Source: Larimichthys crocea
Taxonomy: Eukaryota; Chordata; Actinopteri; Sciaenidae
Direction: 5' to 3'
Length of the DNA stretch: 64,000 bases
Assembly: GCF_000972845.2 (NCBI RefSeq)
Contig: NC_040016.1
Span: 23,558,026-23,622,025 of the forward strand
In this document: piece after piece, positions 22,578-33,782 of the stretch
Layout of the letters: every line of letters starts with the position of its first letter
Numbering within the stretch: position 1 is the first letter of the stretch
The notes under the pieces: generated by a model
The model's input: only the letters and a program-made list of their open reading frames with translations
What the model was told of the DNA's origin: nothing
The model's database searches: none
Made by a program: the position numbers and the translations under genes

Positions 22578-23914
22578 AGGGCTGTCAAAATTAACGCGTT
22601 AATTTTGTCGATTAATCTAAAGAATAACGCGTTAAAATAATTAACGCAATTAACGCGGTTTTGTTTACTTCCGGTGGCGGACGCCATTTTGGATGTGGCA
22701 AAGTAGAGCTTGTTTCCAGATATATTATGTGTGTTGTGTGAATGGGTGTATAAGAGGCATTAACTTAAAGCCCTATGGAGACTGCGCCCTGGCCGGTCGC
22801 CCACATTGCCCACAGCTAAAACACGGCCCTGCTTGTTTTAGTTACGGGCAGATCTGCCACATCCAATATGGCGGACACGTAAACGTATCGCAGCAACGGA
22901 CCAACCTGCTCATGAGGCGTTTATGTATATGGTCTATGACCTCATCCTAACTAAGCGAGTCTATGTATATGTCTGAAATCTATCCGAACTAAAGCGAAGT
23001 CTATGTATATGTCTATGACTATCCTAACTAAAGGAGAGTCTATGTAATGTCTATGATCATCCTAACTAAAGGAGGTCTATGTTGTCTATGATCTATCCTA
23101 CACTAAAGGAGAGTCCTATGTATATATGTCTATGATCTATCCTAACTAAAGGAGAGTCTATGTATAGGTCCTATGATCTATCCTAACTAAAGGAGAGTCC
23201 TATGTATATGTCTATGATACTATCCTAACTAAGGAGAGTCTATGTTATATGTCTATGATCTATCCTAACTAAGGAAGAGTCTATGTATATGTCTATGATC
23301 TATCCTAACTAAGGGAGTTATGTATATGTACTATGATCTATACCTAACTAAAGAGAGTCTATGTGTCTATGATCTATCCTAACTAAAGGAGAGTCTATGT
23401 ATATGTCTATGACTATCCTAACTGAAGGAGAGTCTATGTGATGTCTAGATCTATCCTAACTAAAGGAGATTCTTGGCGGAAAGAATGGATAAGGACGGAC
23501 TTTTTGGGGAACATTTCATTTAAAAAGTTGCCCGACGGTTCGTTGACAAAAACAGGTAATTTGCACAGTTTGCAAAGCCGAATTTAAATTCCACAGAAGT
23601 AAACCGACTTAACGTACTCCTCAAGCAAAACACCCAGTTACACTACAGGAGTGTGGCACTCCTCAGTATATTTCCTCTCATTCTGGCTTTTTTCTATTTG
23701 CACTTTGCATATGTGCACCTTAAGCCAATGAAATAAGATATTTAAATATACTTCTCTGGTTTATCTACATTAATTTGATCATTTTACATAAATAAATATT
23801 CATTATAAGCTTCAGTCTGAGAAAAATGCATTTAATTTATTGATACATTTATTGATAGATTACAGAATTTTTTGCGATTAATTAGTAAATTTTTTTTTAT
23901 CGATTGACAGCCCT
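22578..23914 (+). mobile_element. BED-finger hAT-like element, copy 2 with internal tandem array
   Basis: The termini are agggctgtcaaaattaacgc at 22578 and cgattgacagccct ending at 23914. It is oriented opposite to copy 1. The BED-finger segment, at about 23490-23650 on the plus strand, is broken by indels. The subterminal segment with cgccattttggatgtggc is shared with the other copies. Many small insertions and deletions suggest poor base accuracy here as well as decay. Confidence 0.65.
22925..23470 (+). repeat. Array of about 14 copies of a 40-bp unit inside the transposon
   Basis: The landmark atcctaactaaaggagag recurs near 22944, 22981, 23020, 23060, 23094, 23139, 23180, 23222, 23261, 23301, 23340, 23376, 23415 and 23452, a mean period of 39 bp. 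Copy 1 has a single unit. Confidence 0.9.
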
Positions 23915-23984
23915 AATATATATATATTATATAGTATAATATATATGATAATATATATATTATATATATTATATATATATATAA
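23915..23984. repeat. TA microsatellite
   Basis: Imperfect (TA)n joining hAT copy 2 to the duplicated block. Confidence 0.85.
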
Positions 23985-25080
23985 ACTAAGTAAAGAGAAA
24001 CGACAGTTCATCATTACTTTCATTACTTTTAAAAATGAAGGTCAGTCAGTCCGCAAAATTGCAAACACTTGTTTGAATGTAGCCCTAAGTTGCAGTCGCA
24101 AAAAACCTCAGCGCTACGACGAAAACTGGCTTACATGAGGACGCCCGCCCCAGAGAGGAAGACCAAGAGTACCTGCTGCTGCGGAATAAGTTCATCTGAG
24201 TCACCAGCCTCAGATCGCAAGTTAAAGCCCCTCAGATTAAAGGACAGAGAAATTCCACCCAGAGTTGCTAGTAGCAGACACATCTCTACATCACTGTTCA
24301 AAGGAGCCTGCAAATTCAGGCTTTTATGGTCAAATGAGCTGCTGAAAAACCACTGCTAAGGAAATGCCACAAGCAGAAGAGATTTGTTTGAGCCCAAGAA
24401 GCACAAGGACATTGACATTAGACCAGTGGAAATCTGTGCTTTGGTACTGATGATTCCAATTTGCAGATCTTTGGTTCTACCCTCTGCCGTTCTTTGTGCG
24501 ATGCAGTAAAATGGTGAACGGATGCTCGCACATGCATGGTTCCCACCGTGAAGCATGGAGGAGGAGGCGTGATCGTGTGGGGGTGTTTGCTGGGACACAG
24601 GTTGGTGATTTGTTTCAAACTTGTAGGCACATGCACCACCATGGCTACCACCGCATCCTGCCGCGACCATGCCCATTCCATTGGTTTTGTGTTTTAGTGT
24701 GGACCATCATTATATTTTTCAACAGGGACAATGACCCCCAAAACACCTCAGGACTGTGTAAGGGCTATTTGACAAAGAGGAGAGTGATGAGTGCTGCGCC
24801 AGATGAACCTGGCCTCCAGTCAACTGACCTAACTAAACCCATCAAGATGGTTTGGGATGGATGGACCGAGAGTGAAGGCCAAAAGGGGCAACAAGTGCTC
24901 ACATCTCTGGAATCTCCTTCCAGACTGTTGGACAAACCATTCAGGTGACTACTCAATGAAGTCATCGCAAGAATTGCTAAGAGTGTGCCAAGCAGTAATC
25001 AAAGCAAAGGGTGGCTATTTTGAAATAATCTAAAATTATAAAACATGTTTACTGCTAGACAGTACTACGCAAAAACTACT
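23985..25080 (+). pseudogene. Tc1-like transposase, noisy copy (block A)
   Basis: It is near-collinear with the transposase at 27868-28930, but with single-base insertions and deletions every 10-40 bases, so no frame survives. Recognisable blocks include the N-terminal helix-turn-helix region at 24040-24150 and gggacaatgacccccaaaac at about 24724 (the QDNDPKHT block). Confidence 0.8.
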
Positions 25081-25659
25081 ACCAAAAAAATATAGAGATG
25101 AGGTGAGATTTTCATGTAATTATGGGAAAATTAAAAGGACCTGTCCCAGCCCAAAGATGGATGGGGGACTGATTGACCTTGAGAAAAAGTGTTGGCACAC
25201 AACATGCACAGGGCAAAAGAAAGAACAGTACTTGGACTGACCTCCTGAAAGTAGTGCCCCTCGGTGGGGGCTATTGGGGCCTATGGCGGTCGCATGGGCC
25301 ACAGACAGAGATAGAGAAGGCGGAGAGATAGGGGGGAAGAGACTGATGGGGAATGGATATGGACGGATGCGAATTGGGGTACTAACGAGGACACGGCAGG
25401 GTATGAATACTACAGTGTGTCTAAGTTACCTTCAAGTGCTGACATCCAAGGATGTGGTTGAAAGAGGCATCAGAGGCAGGGATCCCCACACAGCATCCAG
25501 CTCTGAGCACATGGGTCGAGTGTGATACTGTTACGAACTGTAATTGGATGCTGTTATGTTTTTTTTTTGTTTTTCAATGTCTAATACGTGTGCCATTCAC
25601 CTATGGTTGTTTTTCTTTTTGACCTGCTATATTTGCTCTGTATCGCTGTGTGCAGCAGG

Positions 25660-25663
25660 TCCA

Positions 25664-25698
<35 letters not shown>

Positions 25699-25735
25699 TA
25701 TATTATATATATATATAGTAATATAATATATATAA
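25660..25735. repeat. TA microsatellite
   Basis: (TA)n in block A, corresponding to 29525-29597 in block B. Confidence 0.9.
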
Positions 25736-25844
25736 TACACACATTAAAATCAGTTCATTACATTCTTTCCATTCACTTTTGAAGATCATGATGAATGATT
25801 AATGTAGGCAAGACCTCTGCGGGATGAACATAAAGAGTCAAAAC

Positions 25845-25917
25845 CTTTGTAGTATGAGAGACATTGTCAAGTCAGGACGAACCACCTCTTGTTCCACTGT
25901 CTTCACTCCCTGCTGGC
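25845..25917 (-). pseudogene. Frame-damaged second copy of the plekha6 PH exon
   Basis: This is the counterpart of the exon at 29703-29775 with the same splice signals (CTGTAG|GCCAGC and AAAG|GTTTTG). At least four small indels, which cancel in length, destroy the frame: one base lost in the second Ser/Gly region, one gained before QWN, and one gained and one lost around the Asp-Arg codons. Repeats and flanks on both sides are duplicated too. I judge it an assembly duplicate rather than an exon. Confidence 0.75.
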
Positions 25918-26129
25918 CTACAGGAACACACATCACACACTCATTAATCAACAGCATCAATCTTTATCGTTATCATTGTTCCCTATTCTCTTTCCTACTG
26001 CTATTACGCTAGTGTCAGTCACTCACATCTCCGTGCCGCGACGTTTGTCCTTCTCCGTTTTTCTTTCCTTGTTACCCTTCCGCCTGGAACCCTTGGCTAC
26101 TGACATAATGGTGTAAGAGTGATAGGAGA

Positions 26130-27018
26130 GGCTGGTTTGGCAAAACATGGAGTCCACAACTAACCATATTGGGTCGAGAACAGGAGTCTCATAGATGATG
26201 AGTCCAGAACTGGATTGCTCTTAATGTTAAGGCCCAGTAATAAATCTTTTATATTTGGCAATGCCTAGACCCCCGTGAGGATTTTAGTCTCTAGTGAAGT
26301 AAGAGTCTATGTTTGGTAATTCTCTGGGTCTCTGCTTGTTCCAGATAAATTCTAGCTATTATTTATCTAACTATACATTATATATAACTATATTAGGGTC
26401 AGTTCATTGGAATAAAAAAGGAAAACTCGGGATCGGTGTTCATTTTTGCTGCGGGGATTATCTTTACATAAATGTCCATGTGCTCAAAGTCTTAGCAAAC
26501 CAGGGAGGAACTATAATATAACAAAAACTGATCTGAGAAGCCAACTTCCTTTGTTGAATGCTAAAACCACACTGGGAACTCCTGTCCGCCAGATGTCAAG
26601 TGTGGGAATCGCACTAGTTTGGTTTCCCAGGAGTAAGTCTGTAGCCAAACACTACGGCCAAATAGAGTTTGGTAAATGTGTCTAATAACAGTCGGATATT
26701 CAGACTGGTCCAGATGTACACTAAAATGATCATCCACGTTAAAAAATGAGACAGTTTTCATAAGTATGTGCAGATGATGAAAGGATGGGCGCTCTTCTCC
26801 CTCTTTTGGTTTTTGGCACGGAGGTTGTGTGGTGGGCCAAGCAGTGGGCATCATCTACCAGCTTCCAATATGTCCTTTAGGCGTTGCGTGCAATAAAGTT
26901 GGGTCGAGGGCCCTCCAAGCCCTCTGGGACCCCCAATCAAACGGATGTTTATTTCTTCCTCGATCATTTTTGGCTGCTGGATTCTTCTCCACTTTTAGTG
27001 TAGTGCTCGACGGTGGCG
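26130..27018 (-). mobile_element. L1-type LINE fragments, noisy copy (block A)
   Basis: Counterpart of 29885-30739. On the minus strand, broken pieces of ORF1 (PKEGEERPSF) and of the RT region (DQSEYPTVIRHIYQTLFGR) can be read. The match with block B stops near 27018. Confidence 0.65.
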
Positions 27019-27440
27019 CACCGCAGACTCCCTGGTGGTGGTCCCATTTCACCTCCCTTAAGTTTGCTGTGGCACGTGGTGGTTTGGTTTGTAATATTGT
27101 TTTTGTGTGTTTTTAAGTTTCTTTAGTCTGTCCGCCTCACTGAGCTGTCCCTGCTCCTATTTTTGTTTATTTTCCCCCCTAACGAATGGTGGTATAGCAG
27201 ACGCGCAGGTTGTGAAGAATATGTTCATTTTACCTCTAGTGAACCATTGTTAAATAAAATAATTTATATTTTTGGAAGTCCGTCTCTTGTCCTCTCTATA
27301 TAGGTGTAACGAGTCTGTGTGACCTCATAGTATTCCCCTTACAGGGTTGAGTGAATTTCCTGGGGTGCAATTCCCCAGGTGGCGTTGTTGGACAAATCCC
27401 CCCCCTCTTTTACCACGTCGCGCCACACATACAAACACAC
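27019..27440 (+). mobile_element. Possible LTR fragment
   Basis: A single AATAAA (about 27255) is followed by a TCTCTTGTCCTCTC stretch, a ccccttacagggttgagtg segment and a C-rich end with cacgtcgcgcca at 27414. This resembles the R-U5 part of a retrotransposon LTR. No partner LTR or internal genes are seen. Confidence 0.3.
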
Positions 27441-27669
27441 ACTTGAACTTATGGCTCCACAGCATTCACACACTTTATTTCAAAATATTAAAGATGAAAA
27501 ATCCTAATAGAGGAACCTGTTATTGTAATTGTTTAATGCTGAACGAAATATTCTTATTCTTTTTCTGTATAAAAGATGAAAACATTGAGTTAATGTCTGT
27601 GTGTTAAGTATCAAGCTGGAATCAACAGTGTAAAGACTTTCAGAGTGCTGCACTGTGACACACACACAC

Positions 27670-28975
27670 ACATATATATATTTCTAGCTTCCTTTGACTT
27701 TGATGACAGCTTTGCACACTCTTGGTATTTTCTCAGTCATCTTCATGAGGTCATTACCTGGAATGATTTTCTAATATTAGTGTTACTTAAGTTAATAAAG
27801 TTAATTAGTGGAATTTCTTGCCTTCTTGCCTTAATGAGTTTGAGGTCATTATGTTATGGCAAGAATATAACTAAGTAAAGAGAAACGACAGTTCATCATT
27901 ACTTTCATTACTTTAAGAAATGAAGGTCAGTCAGTCCGCAAAATTGCAAACACTTGTTTGAATGTATCCCTAAGTGCAGTCGCAAAAACCATCAAGCGCT
28001 ACGACGAAACTGGCTTACATGAGGACCGCCCCAAGAGAGGAAGACCAAGAGTCACCTCTGCTGCTGAGGATAAGTTCATCTGAGTCACCAGCCTCAGATG
28101 TCGCAAGTTAAAAGCCCCTCAGATTAAAGACCAGAGAAATGCCACCCAGAGTTCTAGTAGCAGACACATCTCTACATCAACTGTTCAAAGGAGACTGCAA
28201 ATCAGGCTTTTATGGTCAAATAGCTGCTAAGAAACCACTGCTAAGGAAATGCAACAAGCAGAAGAGATTTGTTTGAGCCAAGAAGCACAAGGAATGGACA
28301 TTAGACCAGTGGAAATCTGTGCTTTGGTCTGATGAGTCCAAATTTGAGATCTTTGGTTCTACCTGCCGTGTCTTTGTGCGATGCAGTAATGGTGAACGGA
28401 TGCTCTCTACATGCATGGTTCCCACCGTGAAGCATGGAGGAGGAGGCGTGATCGTGTGGGGGTGCTTTGCTGGTGACACGGTGATTTATTCAAAATTGTA
28501 GGCACACTGAACCACCATGGCTACCACAGCATCCTGCAGCGACATGCCATCCCATCTGGTTTGTGTTTAGTTGGACCATCATTTATTTTTCAACAGGACA
28601 ATGACCCCAAACACACCTCCAGGCTGTGTAAGGGCTATTTGACCAAGAAGGAGAGTGATGGAGTGCTGCGCCAGATGACCTGGCCTCCAGTCACTTGACC
28701 TAAACCCAATCAAGATGGTTTGGGATGAGATGGACCGCAGAGTGAAGGCAAAAGGGCCAACAAGTGCTCAGCATCTCTGGAAACTCCTTCAAGACTGTTG
28801 GAAAACCATTTCAGGTGACTACCTCATGAAGCTCATCGCAAGAATGCTAAGAGTGTGCCAAGCAGTAATCAAAGCAAAGGGTGGCTATTTTGAATAATCT
28901 AAAATATAAAACATGTTTTACTGTACTGTACATGTACTACTCAAAAACTACTACTCAAAAAATATATATAGATTT
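27670..28975 (+). mobile_element. Tc1-like transposon (block B), inactive
   Basis: Upstream is the characteristic gacagctttgcacactcttg and a gaatttcttgccttcttgcc segment, as in fish Tc1 families. The transposase can be followed through frameshifts: HTH region from about 27925 (KTIKRYDETGLHEDRP), WSDESKFEIFGSTCRV (28322 on, first catalytic Asp), GGGGVIVWGCFAGDT (28436 on), QQDNDPKHTSRLCKGYLTKK (about 28596) and LDLNPIKMVWDEMDRRVK (28695 on). It ends AVIKAKGGYFE before a stop at 28898. The block where Tc1 enzymes usually have NPIE reads NPIK. Stops at about 28081 and several frameshifts make it non-functional. Confidence 0.85.
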
Positions 28976-29524
28976 TAGTTTATATTTTCAGTATATTTGG
29001 GGAAAATTAAAAGTACCTGTCCCAGCCCAAAGATGATTTTGACCTGATTTAACCTATAAAAAAGTGTTTCACACAACAATTCACAGGGCTAAAAGTAAAG
29101 ACAGGTACTTTTAATACTCCTAAAATGTATTTCCCCCTTGTGGCTATGGGGCCCTATGCGTCTGCATAGTCCACATACATATAGCAAGAAATGGCTCTGA
29201 TTAATATACTGATGTTTTTGTTGTTAAAGAGACAGCATGCTAATTGAACCACATTAACTTTACTAACCCTTTCTGTACTAACTTTCACCTTCAAGGTGAA
29301 CATGACATGCCCAGGATGTGGATTGAAAGAGGCATCAGATGCAGGTCCCACACAGCATCCAGCTCTGATCACATGGTCTGATTGTGATACTTTACTGAAC
29401 TTGTAAATTGATGCTGTTATGTTTTTGTTTTGTTTTTCAATGTCATATCGTGTGCCATCACATATGGTTGTTTTCTTTTTGACATTCTATATTTGTCTTG
29501 TACTCTGTTTGTGCAGCAGTTCCA

Positions 29525-29597
29525 TGATATATATATATATATAGATATAATATAGATAGTATATATTATATAGATATATATATAAGATATATATAAA
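29525..29597. repeat. TA microsatellite
   Basis: (TA)n with GATA interruptions, just downstream of the PH exon in gene direction. Confidence 0.9.
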
Positions 29598-29702
29598 TAC
29601 ACAACACATGACTGAATCATTCATTCTTTCATTCACTTTGAAGATCATGATGATGATAATGATAGCAGAGACCCTAGCTGGAGAACATAAAGAAGTACAA
29701 AC

Positions 29703-29775
29703 CTTTGTAGTAGAAGAGACATCTGTCAGTCAGGACGAACCACCTCTTGTTCCACTGCTTCACTCCACTGCTGGC
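29703..29775 (-). CDS. plekha6: plekha6 exon: N-terminal part of the PH domain
   Basis: This is a 73-bp exon with acceptor CCTGTAG|GCCAGC and donor ACAAAG|GTTTGT. It encodes ASSGVKQWNKRWFVL then TDRCLFYYK, 24 codons plus one G that starts the Asp codon of the next exon. This is the KxWxxRWFVL core of a PH domain, including basic residues of the phosphoinositide pocket. Human PLEKHA6 has the same text with V in place of T before DRCLF. The intron to the next exon is 11.9 kb. The upstream exon, expected to end in a GWLFKQ-like sequence, was searched for on the minus strand up to 64000 without success. Confidence 0.94.
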
Positions 29776-29884
29776 CTACAGGAACACACATCACACACTC
29801 ATTAATCAACAGCATCATCTTTATCGTTATCATGATTATTGTTATCAACAAATCCCCTGAAAACTGTCTGTTATGTCTTCTGTC

Positions 29885-30722
29885 CCCGGGCCGTGGAACT
29901 TTGGTACTGCAGGTGTAAGAGTGATAGAGAGGCTGGTTTGGCAAACATGGATTCCACAACTAACCATATTGGGGGAGAACAGGAGCTCTCAAGATGAAGC
30001 CAGAACTGGATTGCTCTTAAGTTACAGGCCCAGTAATAAAATCTTATATTTGGCAATGCCAGACCCCCGTGAGATTTTAGTCTCTGAAGTAAGAGTCTAT
30101 GTAATCTCTGGGTCTTCTTGTTCCAGATAAATTCAGATATTAATTTATCTAACTATACTATATAACTATATAGGGTAGTCATTGGAATAAAAAGGAAAAC
30201 TTCGGGAGGGTGTTCATTTTGGGCTGCGAGGGATACATTTAATAAATTCCAGTGCTCAAAGTCTTAGCAACCCATGGGAGACCTAAATATACAAAACTAT
30301 CTGAAGCAACCTTGAATGAAAACAACTGGGAAACTCCTTGCCGCCAGATTCAAGTGTGGAATCTCACTTTTGGTCAGATTAAGTCTGTAGCCAAACACAC
30401 GGCCAAAAGAGGTAAATGTGTCTAAAACAGTCGGAATTCAGACTGGTCCAGAATGTACACTAAAAGATCATCCACGTAAAATGAGACAGTATTCTCAAAA
30501 GTATGCTGATGATGATGAAAGGATGGGGCGCCTCTCCCTCTTTTGGTTTTGCACGGAGGGTGTGGTGGGCCAAGCAGTGGCATCTCATCCAGCTTCAATA
30601 TGTCCTTTAGGAGTTGCGCAATAAAGTTGGTCGAGGGCCCTCCAAGCCCTCTGGGACCCCAATCAAACGGATGTTATTTCTCCTCGATCTATTGGCTGCT
30701 GATTTCTGCCACTTTTAGTGTA
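29885..30722 (-). mobile_element. L1-type LINE fragments (block B)
   Basis: On the minus strand the 3' part reads VPNIRFYYWACNLRAIQFWL at about 30056-29990, the typical end of an L1-type RT ORF. Upstream, near 30460-30400, is a piece matching the palm-thumb region. At about 30720-30500 is an ORF1-like piece with RSRRNNIRLIG, GLEGPRPTLL and KPKEGEAPHPF. The internal part of ORF2 is missing. It lies in the intron just upstream of the PH exon. Confidence 0.7.
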
Positions 30723-31010
30723 GTGATTCGAAGGTGGAGAAAAGTTTCTGGGTGTCAGTCGTCTTTGCAGCAGTGACGCTGGTTGAAAAAGGGGATAAAA
30801 GTGCCTGGTAGCCTTTGAGGTCATCGGCTAGTTTGGATTTAAGCCATTTTCTTTCAGCAGATCTGAATTTTGTGCGTAGTCATCGAAGGGTATCATCCAA
30901 CCATGGGTGAGATTGGTTTGGTTGAGAGATGAGTTCAGCGCGGCCTCCTCATGATGAATCTGTCTTTGGGCGAGTAGAGGTCATAGTCGTCTCAGAAGTT
31001 CAAAAGGTGT
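30723..31010 (-). mobile_element. L2/CR1-type LINE fragment
   Basis: The minus strand reads WLDDTLR, then RTKFRSAERKWLKSKLADDL, KGYQALLSPFSTSVTAAKTT and QKLFSTFESL. This is the linker between endonuclease and RT in L2-like elements. It abuts the L1-type ORF1 fragment directly at about 30722. Confidence 0.65.
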
Positions 31011-31359
31011 TCCAAAATCAAGTCAGGGGAAAATAAATTAAAGGTATCATCAAGCATCTATGAATAAAAAACACAAAACAATCTGAAAATAGTCACAAAC
31101 TCAAGGAGCAATGGAGAAACACGTCTCACATGGCGATGGTTGGACACGGGGGGGCTCAGAAGAGACAGTTAAAAAAAAAAAAGCAACAGAGACTAAGATA
31201 TCCTAAGCTGTAGGATTGTCTATCATGGGTCAAGCTTAAACAACAGTGGATCCTACAATTCCCATAATGCAACTAACAATATATTTTGTTAGACATCACT
31301 GTGACATGATCAGGCCTACTTTTCAGTGAAGATGCAAAACTTGGATCCTTTCAGGGATT
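31011..31359. other. Unassigned intronic sequence
   Basis: No exon is recognised. It may be the 5' continuation of the LINE fragment. Confidence 0.3.
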
Positions 31360-31500
31360 TGCATGTTTCTGAGTCAGTCACTAAACAGATCCAGATCTTA
31401 CGAGTCATTTGAGTCATTTGTCCATAAGCATATAAATTCCACCAGTGAAACAGAAGCCTGCCTGTCTTAGACTACAAATAATGCTAAATAAATTCAAATT

Positions 31501-31582
31501 TGAGAGTCTACTGTGCATCTGTGCATTTTCATCTTCTTTTTTGAGAGTCTACTGTGCATCTGTGCATTTTCATCTTCTTTTT
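31501..31582 (+). repeat. Tandem duplication of a 41-bp unit
   Basis: Two identical copies start at 31501 and 31542, each beginning tgagagtctactgtgcatct. Confidence 0.95.
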
Positions 31583-32084
31583 ATTTAGCCGCATTATATT
31601 CAACTGACACAAATACAGTATTATATTCTCATAATTCACAGTCAGCATCACTCATTCAACTGTAAATACAGTAAATTGCATTATAGAAATGTGGAAATTC
31701 AACACCATAATTATTGATAACAGATTGTGCTAACACATAATGCTGCAAATAAAATGCTCCTCTCACAGTGTTTAGGCTATATTATCCTAGCTTCTAAAGT
31801 TTATTAACACTTAATTGTGTTAAATCAGGTGCAGCGAACAAGGCCATTATTAATGATGACATATAATGTTGCAGTTAAAATGACATTAATTACGTTACGT
31901 CCCTCCTATTGTTTTTAGCCTATGAGCTATATTAGCCCCAGCTCCATAAAACATGTGTTTGTGTTTTAAATAAAGTTTCTATCATCTTGTTCATTGCTGT
32001 ATTATCTTCTTACATTTGACTGGAGGAAGTCTTTTTGACGACACAACTCTGCGAAGTCCATCCGAGTCTGAATCTCTCGTTTCA

Positions 32085-32490
32085 CGCTGTATGGAGGAAA
32101 AGATCCAGTCGACTTGGTTGAATCAGTGAATCTTCTGGGTCTGCTAGCGAACTGCGGGTCTCCTGAGTCTCCTGAGTCTTTTGGTTCTTTTGATTCTCTG
32201 TACGGATTTACTCAATGCGTCTGAATCTAATTCCGGGTCTGTGCTTCTGAGTCTGAGTCTGCAGGAAGACACACTGATCCGCTGAGTTGCCTGAGTCATT
32301 TGAGTCTGCTGAATCGGTGAGCGATCCGCGCGTCTCCTGAGTCTTTTGTGTTTTTTGATTCTTTTGATTCTCGGATGTTTCTGGCTCTGTACGGAATTAC
32401 TCGATGGATCTGAATCTAAGACCAGTTCCTGCGCTACTGAGTCTGAGTCTGCTCTGCAGGAAGTTATGCTGATCCGCAGTCAGCTCATCT
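32085..32490 (+). repeat. Two 190-bp tandem units rich in TGAGTC/TGAATC
   Basis: Landmarks repeat at an offset of about 188-190 bp: gtctcctgagtc (32156/32331), ctgtacgga-ttactc (32198/32386) and ctgagtctgagtctg (32247/32437). More tgagtc words lie at 31370-31420 and 32690-32740. The whole stretch 31365-32755 may be one DNA transposon, with atccagatctt near both ends in inverted orientation. Confidence 0.6.
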
Positions 32491-32779
32491 GAGTCCCGAT
32501 TCCTGAAGCTATTCTAGCAGTGTAAACAATCTTATTGTCAACAATAATAGCGAGGCATGTTGTGATGAGATTGTACAGGTTAAAAGAAGAGGAGTGAATG
32601 ACGCAATTTATCGTTTTAATTTGCATACTTGACCCGCTGTTAGACGGATGTAGGACAGTGAAGATCCAGGTTAATGGACTATGACTCATGAATCCCGAGT
32701 CAGTTAGAGGATCTGGGTTAAAGATCTGGATGAATCGCGAATCATACACCACTAACCTCCTGCCCTCAACAGGTACCAA

Positions 32780-33630
32780 TTTATCTTCAAACAGAGGAAC
32801 CTTAGAGAAAAAGTCCTGAGAAACTTTTTCTCACATCAACCTTCACCAACTATCTAGGCTGCTCAAGGAACTTTTACCTTGTCTAGTTATCATGTCTTTA
32901 CTTGATATGATGATTCCGTCTTTATCATCAGGATATGTACCACAATCCTTTAAAAGTAGCTGTAATCAAACATCTTCTTCTTGGATCTTTGAGAAACCAG
33001 TCACCAACTAGTTGTGTTAATTTCTTCAACTTTAATAACAGCTTATTTTCAGTCAGTGCATCAGAGCACAGAGACAGTGCTGGTGACAGTTACGAATGAC
33101 ATTTTAATTGCATCAGACAATGGACTCTCCCTCTATACCGTACTTGTCTTGTTATATCTTGCTATATCCTGCTGTATTTGACACCACTGACCATCACATC
33201 CTATTACAGAGACCTGACCATTTAATTGGCATTAAATTAACTGCACAAAACTTGTTCAATTTATCAGATCAGTCTTAGTTTGTTAAATACTGTATAAATC
33301 CTCCATAAGCACTGAAGTTAATGAACCTGGTCAGAGGTCCACAAGGTTCTGTGCTTGGACCAATTCCATTCACCATTTCTATCTTTATATCATGATATGT
33401 ATATCGTGTATGTGAAACCCAGACAAAAGTGAAGTTCTTTTTATTTAGCCCCACCTCAGAAGATCACGCGTTAACTAGAACATTAAATAAATATACCATG
33501 CACCATACTTTTCTATAAACTAAGATAATGATATCCAACTACTGTTGGATAGTCTTGGTGTGAGTTCATCAAACTTGAATTTAAACTTGACCATCAATGA
33601 ACCGTGAAAAAAACTGCAAACATATTACAA
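32780..33630 (+). mobile_element. L2-type LINE reverse transcriptase relic
   Basis: Broken frames on the plus strand read SGYVPQSFKSS near 32935, VFDTTDHHILLQRPDHLIGI near 33180 and VRGPQGSVLGPIPFTIS near 33330-33375. These are the RT blocks AFDTIDHHILL and VPQGSVLGP of L2-clade elements. There are many stops. Confidence 0.75.
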
Positions 33631-33782
33631 GCTGCAATTAAAATTGTATTTCTTTCTCTTTTTGTTTAGACATTTAAGTATACATTTAGCTGCTTACCTC
33701 AGTTATTTTTGTCCTTATCGTTCTCTCTCATTGTCTAAACTTAGGCCTCAGTGTATTGAAATGAACAATGAGTATGGGCTGA

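Noticed and set aside
22925..23470. CRISPR-like regular array
   Set aside because: The units are contiguous 40-bp tandem copies without distinct spacers, inside a eukaryotic transposon.
24496..24948. 150-residue open frame in block A
   Set aside because: It is a chance frame through a frameshifted Tc1 transposase. The matching segments in other frames give the transposase blocks.
25845..25917. A genuine second PH exon (alternative exon) of plekha6
   Set aside because: The frame is broken by several indels and the whole 3-kb context is duplicated with the same error pattern.
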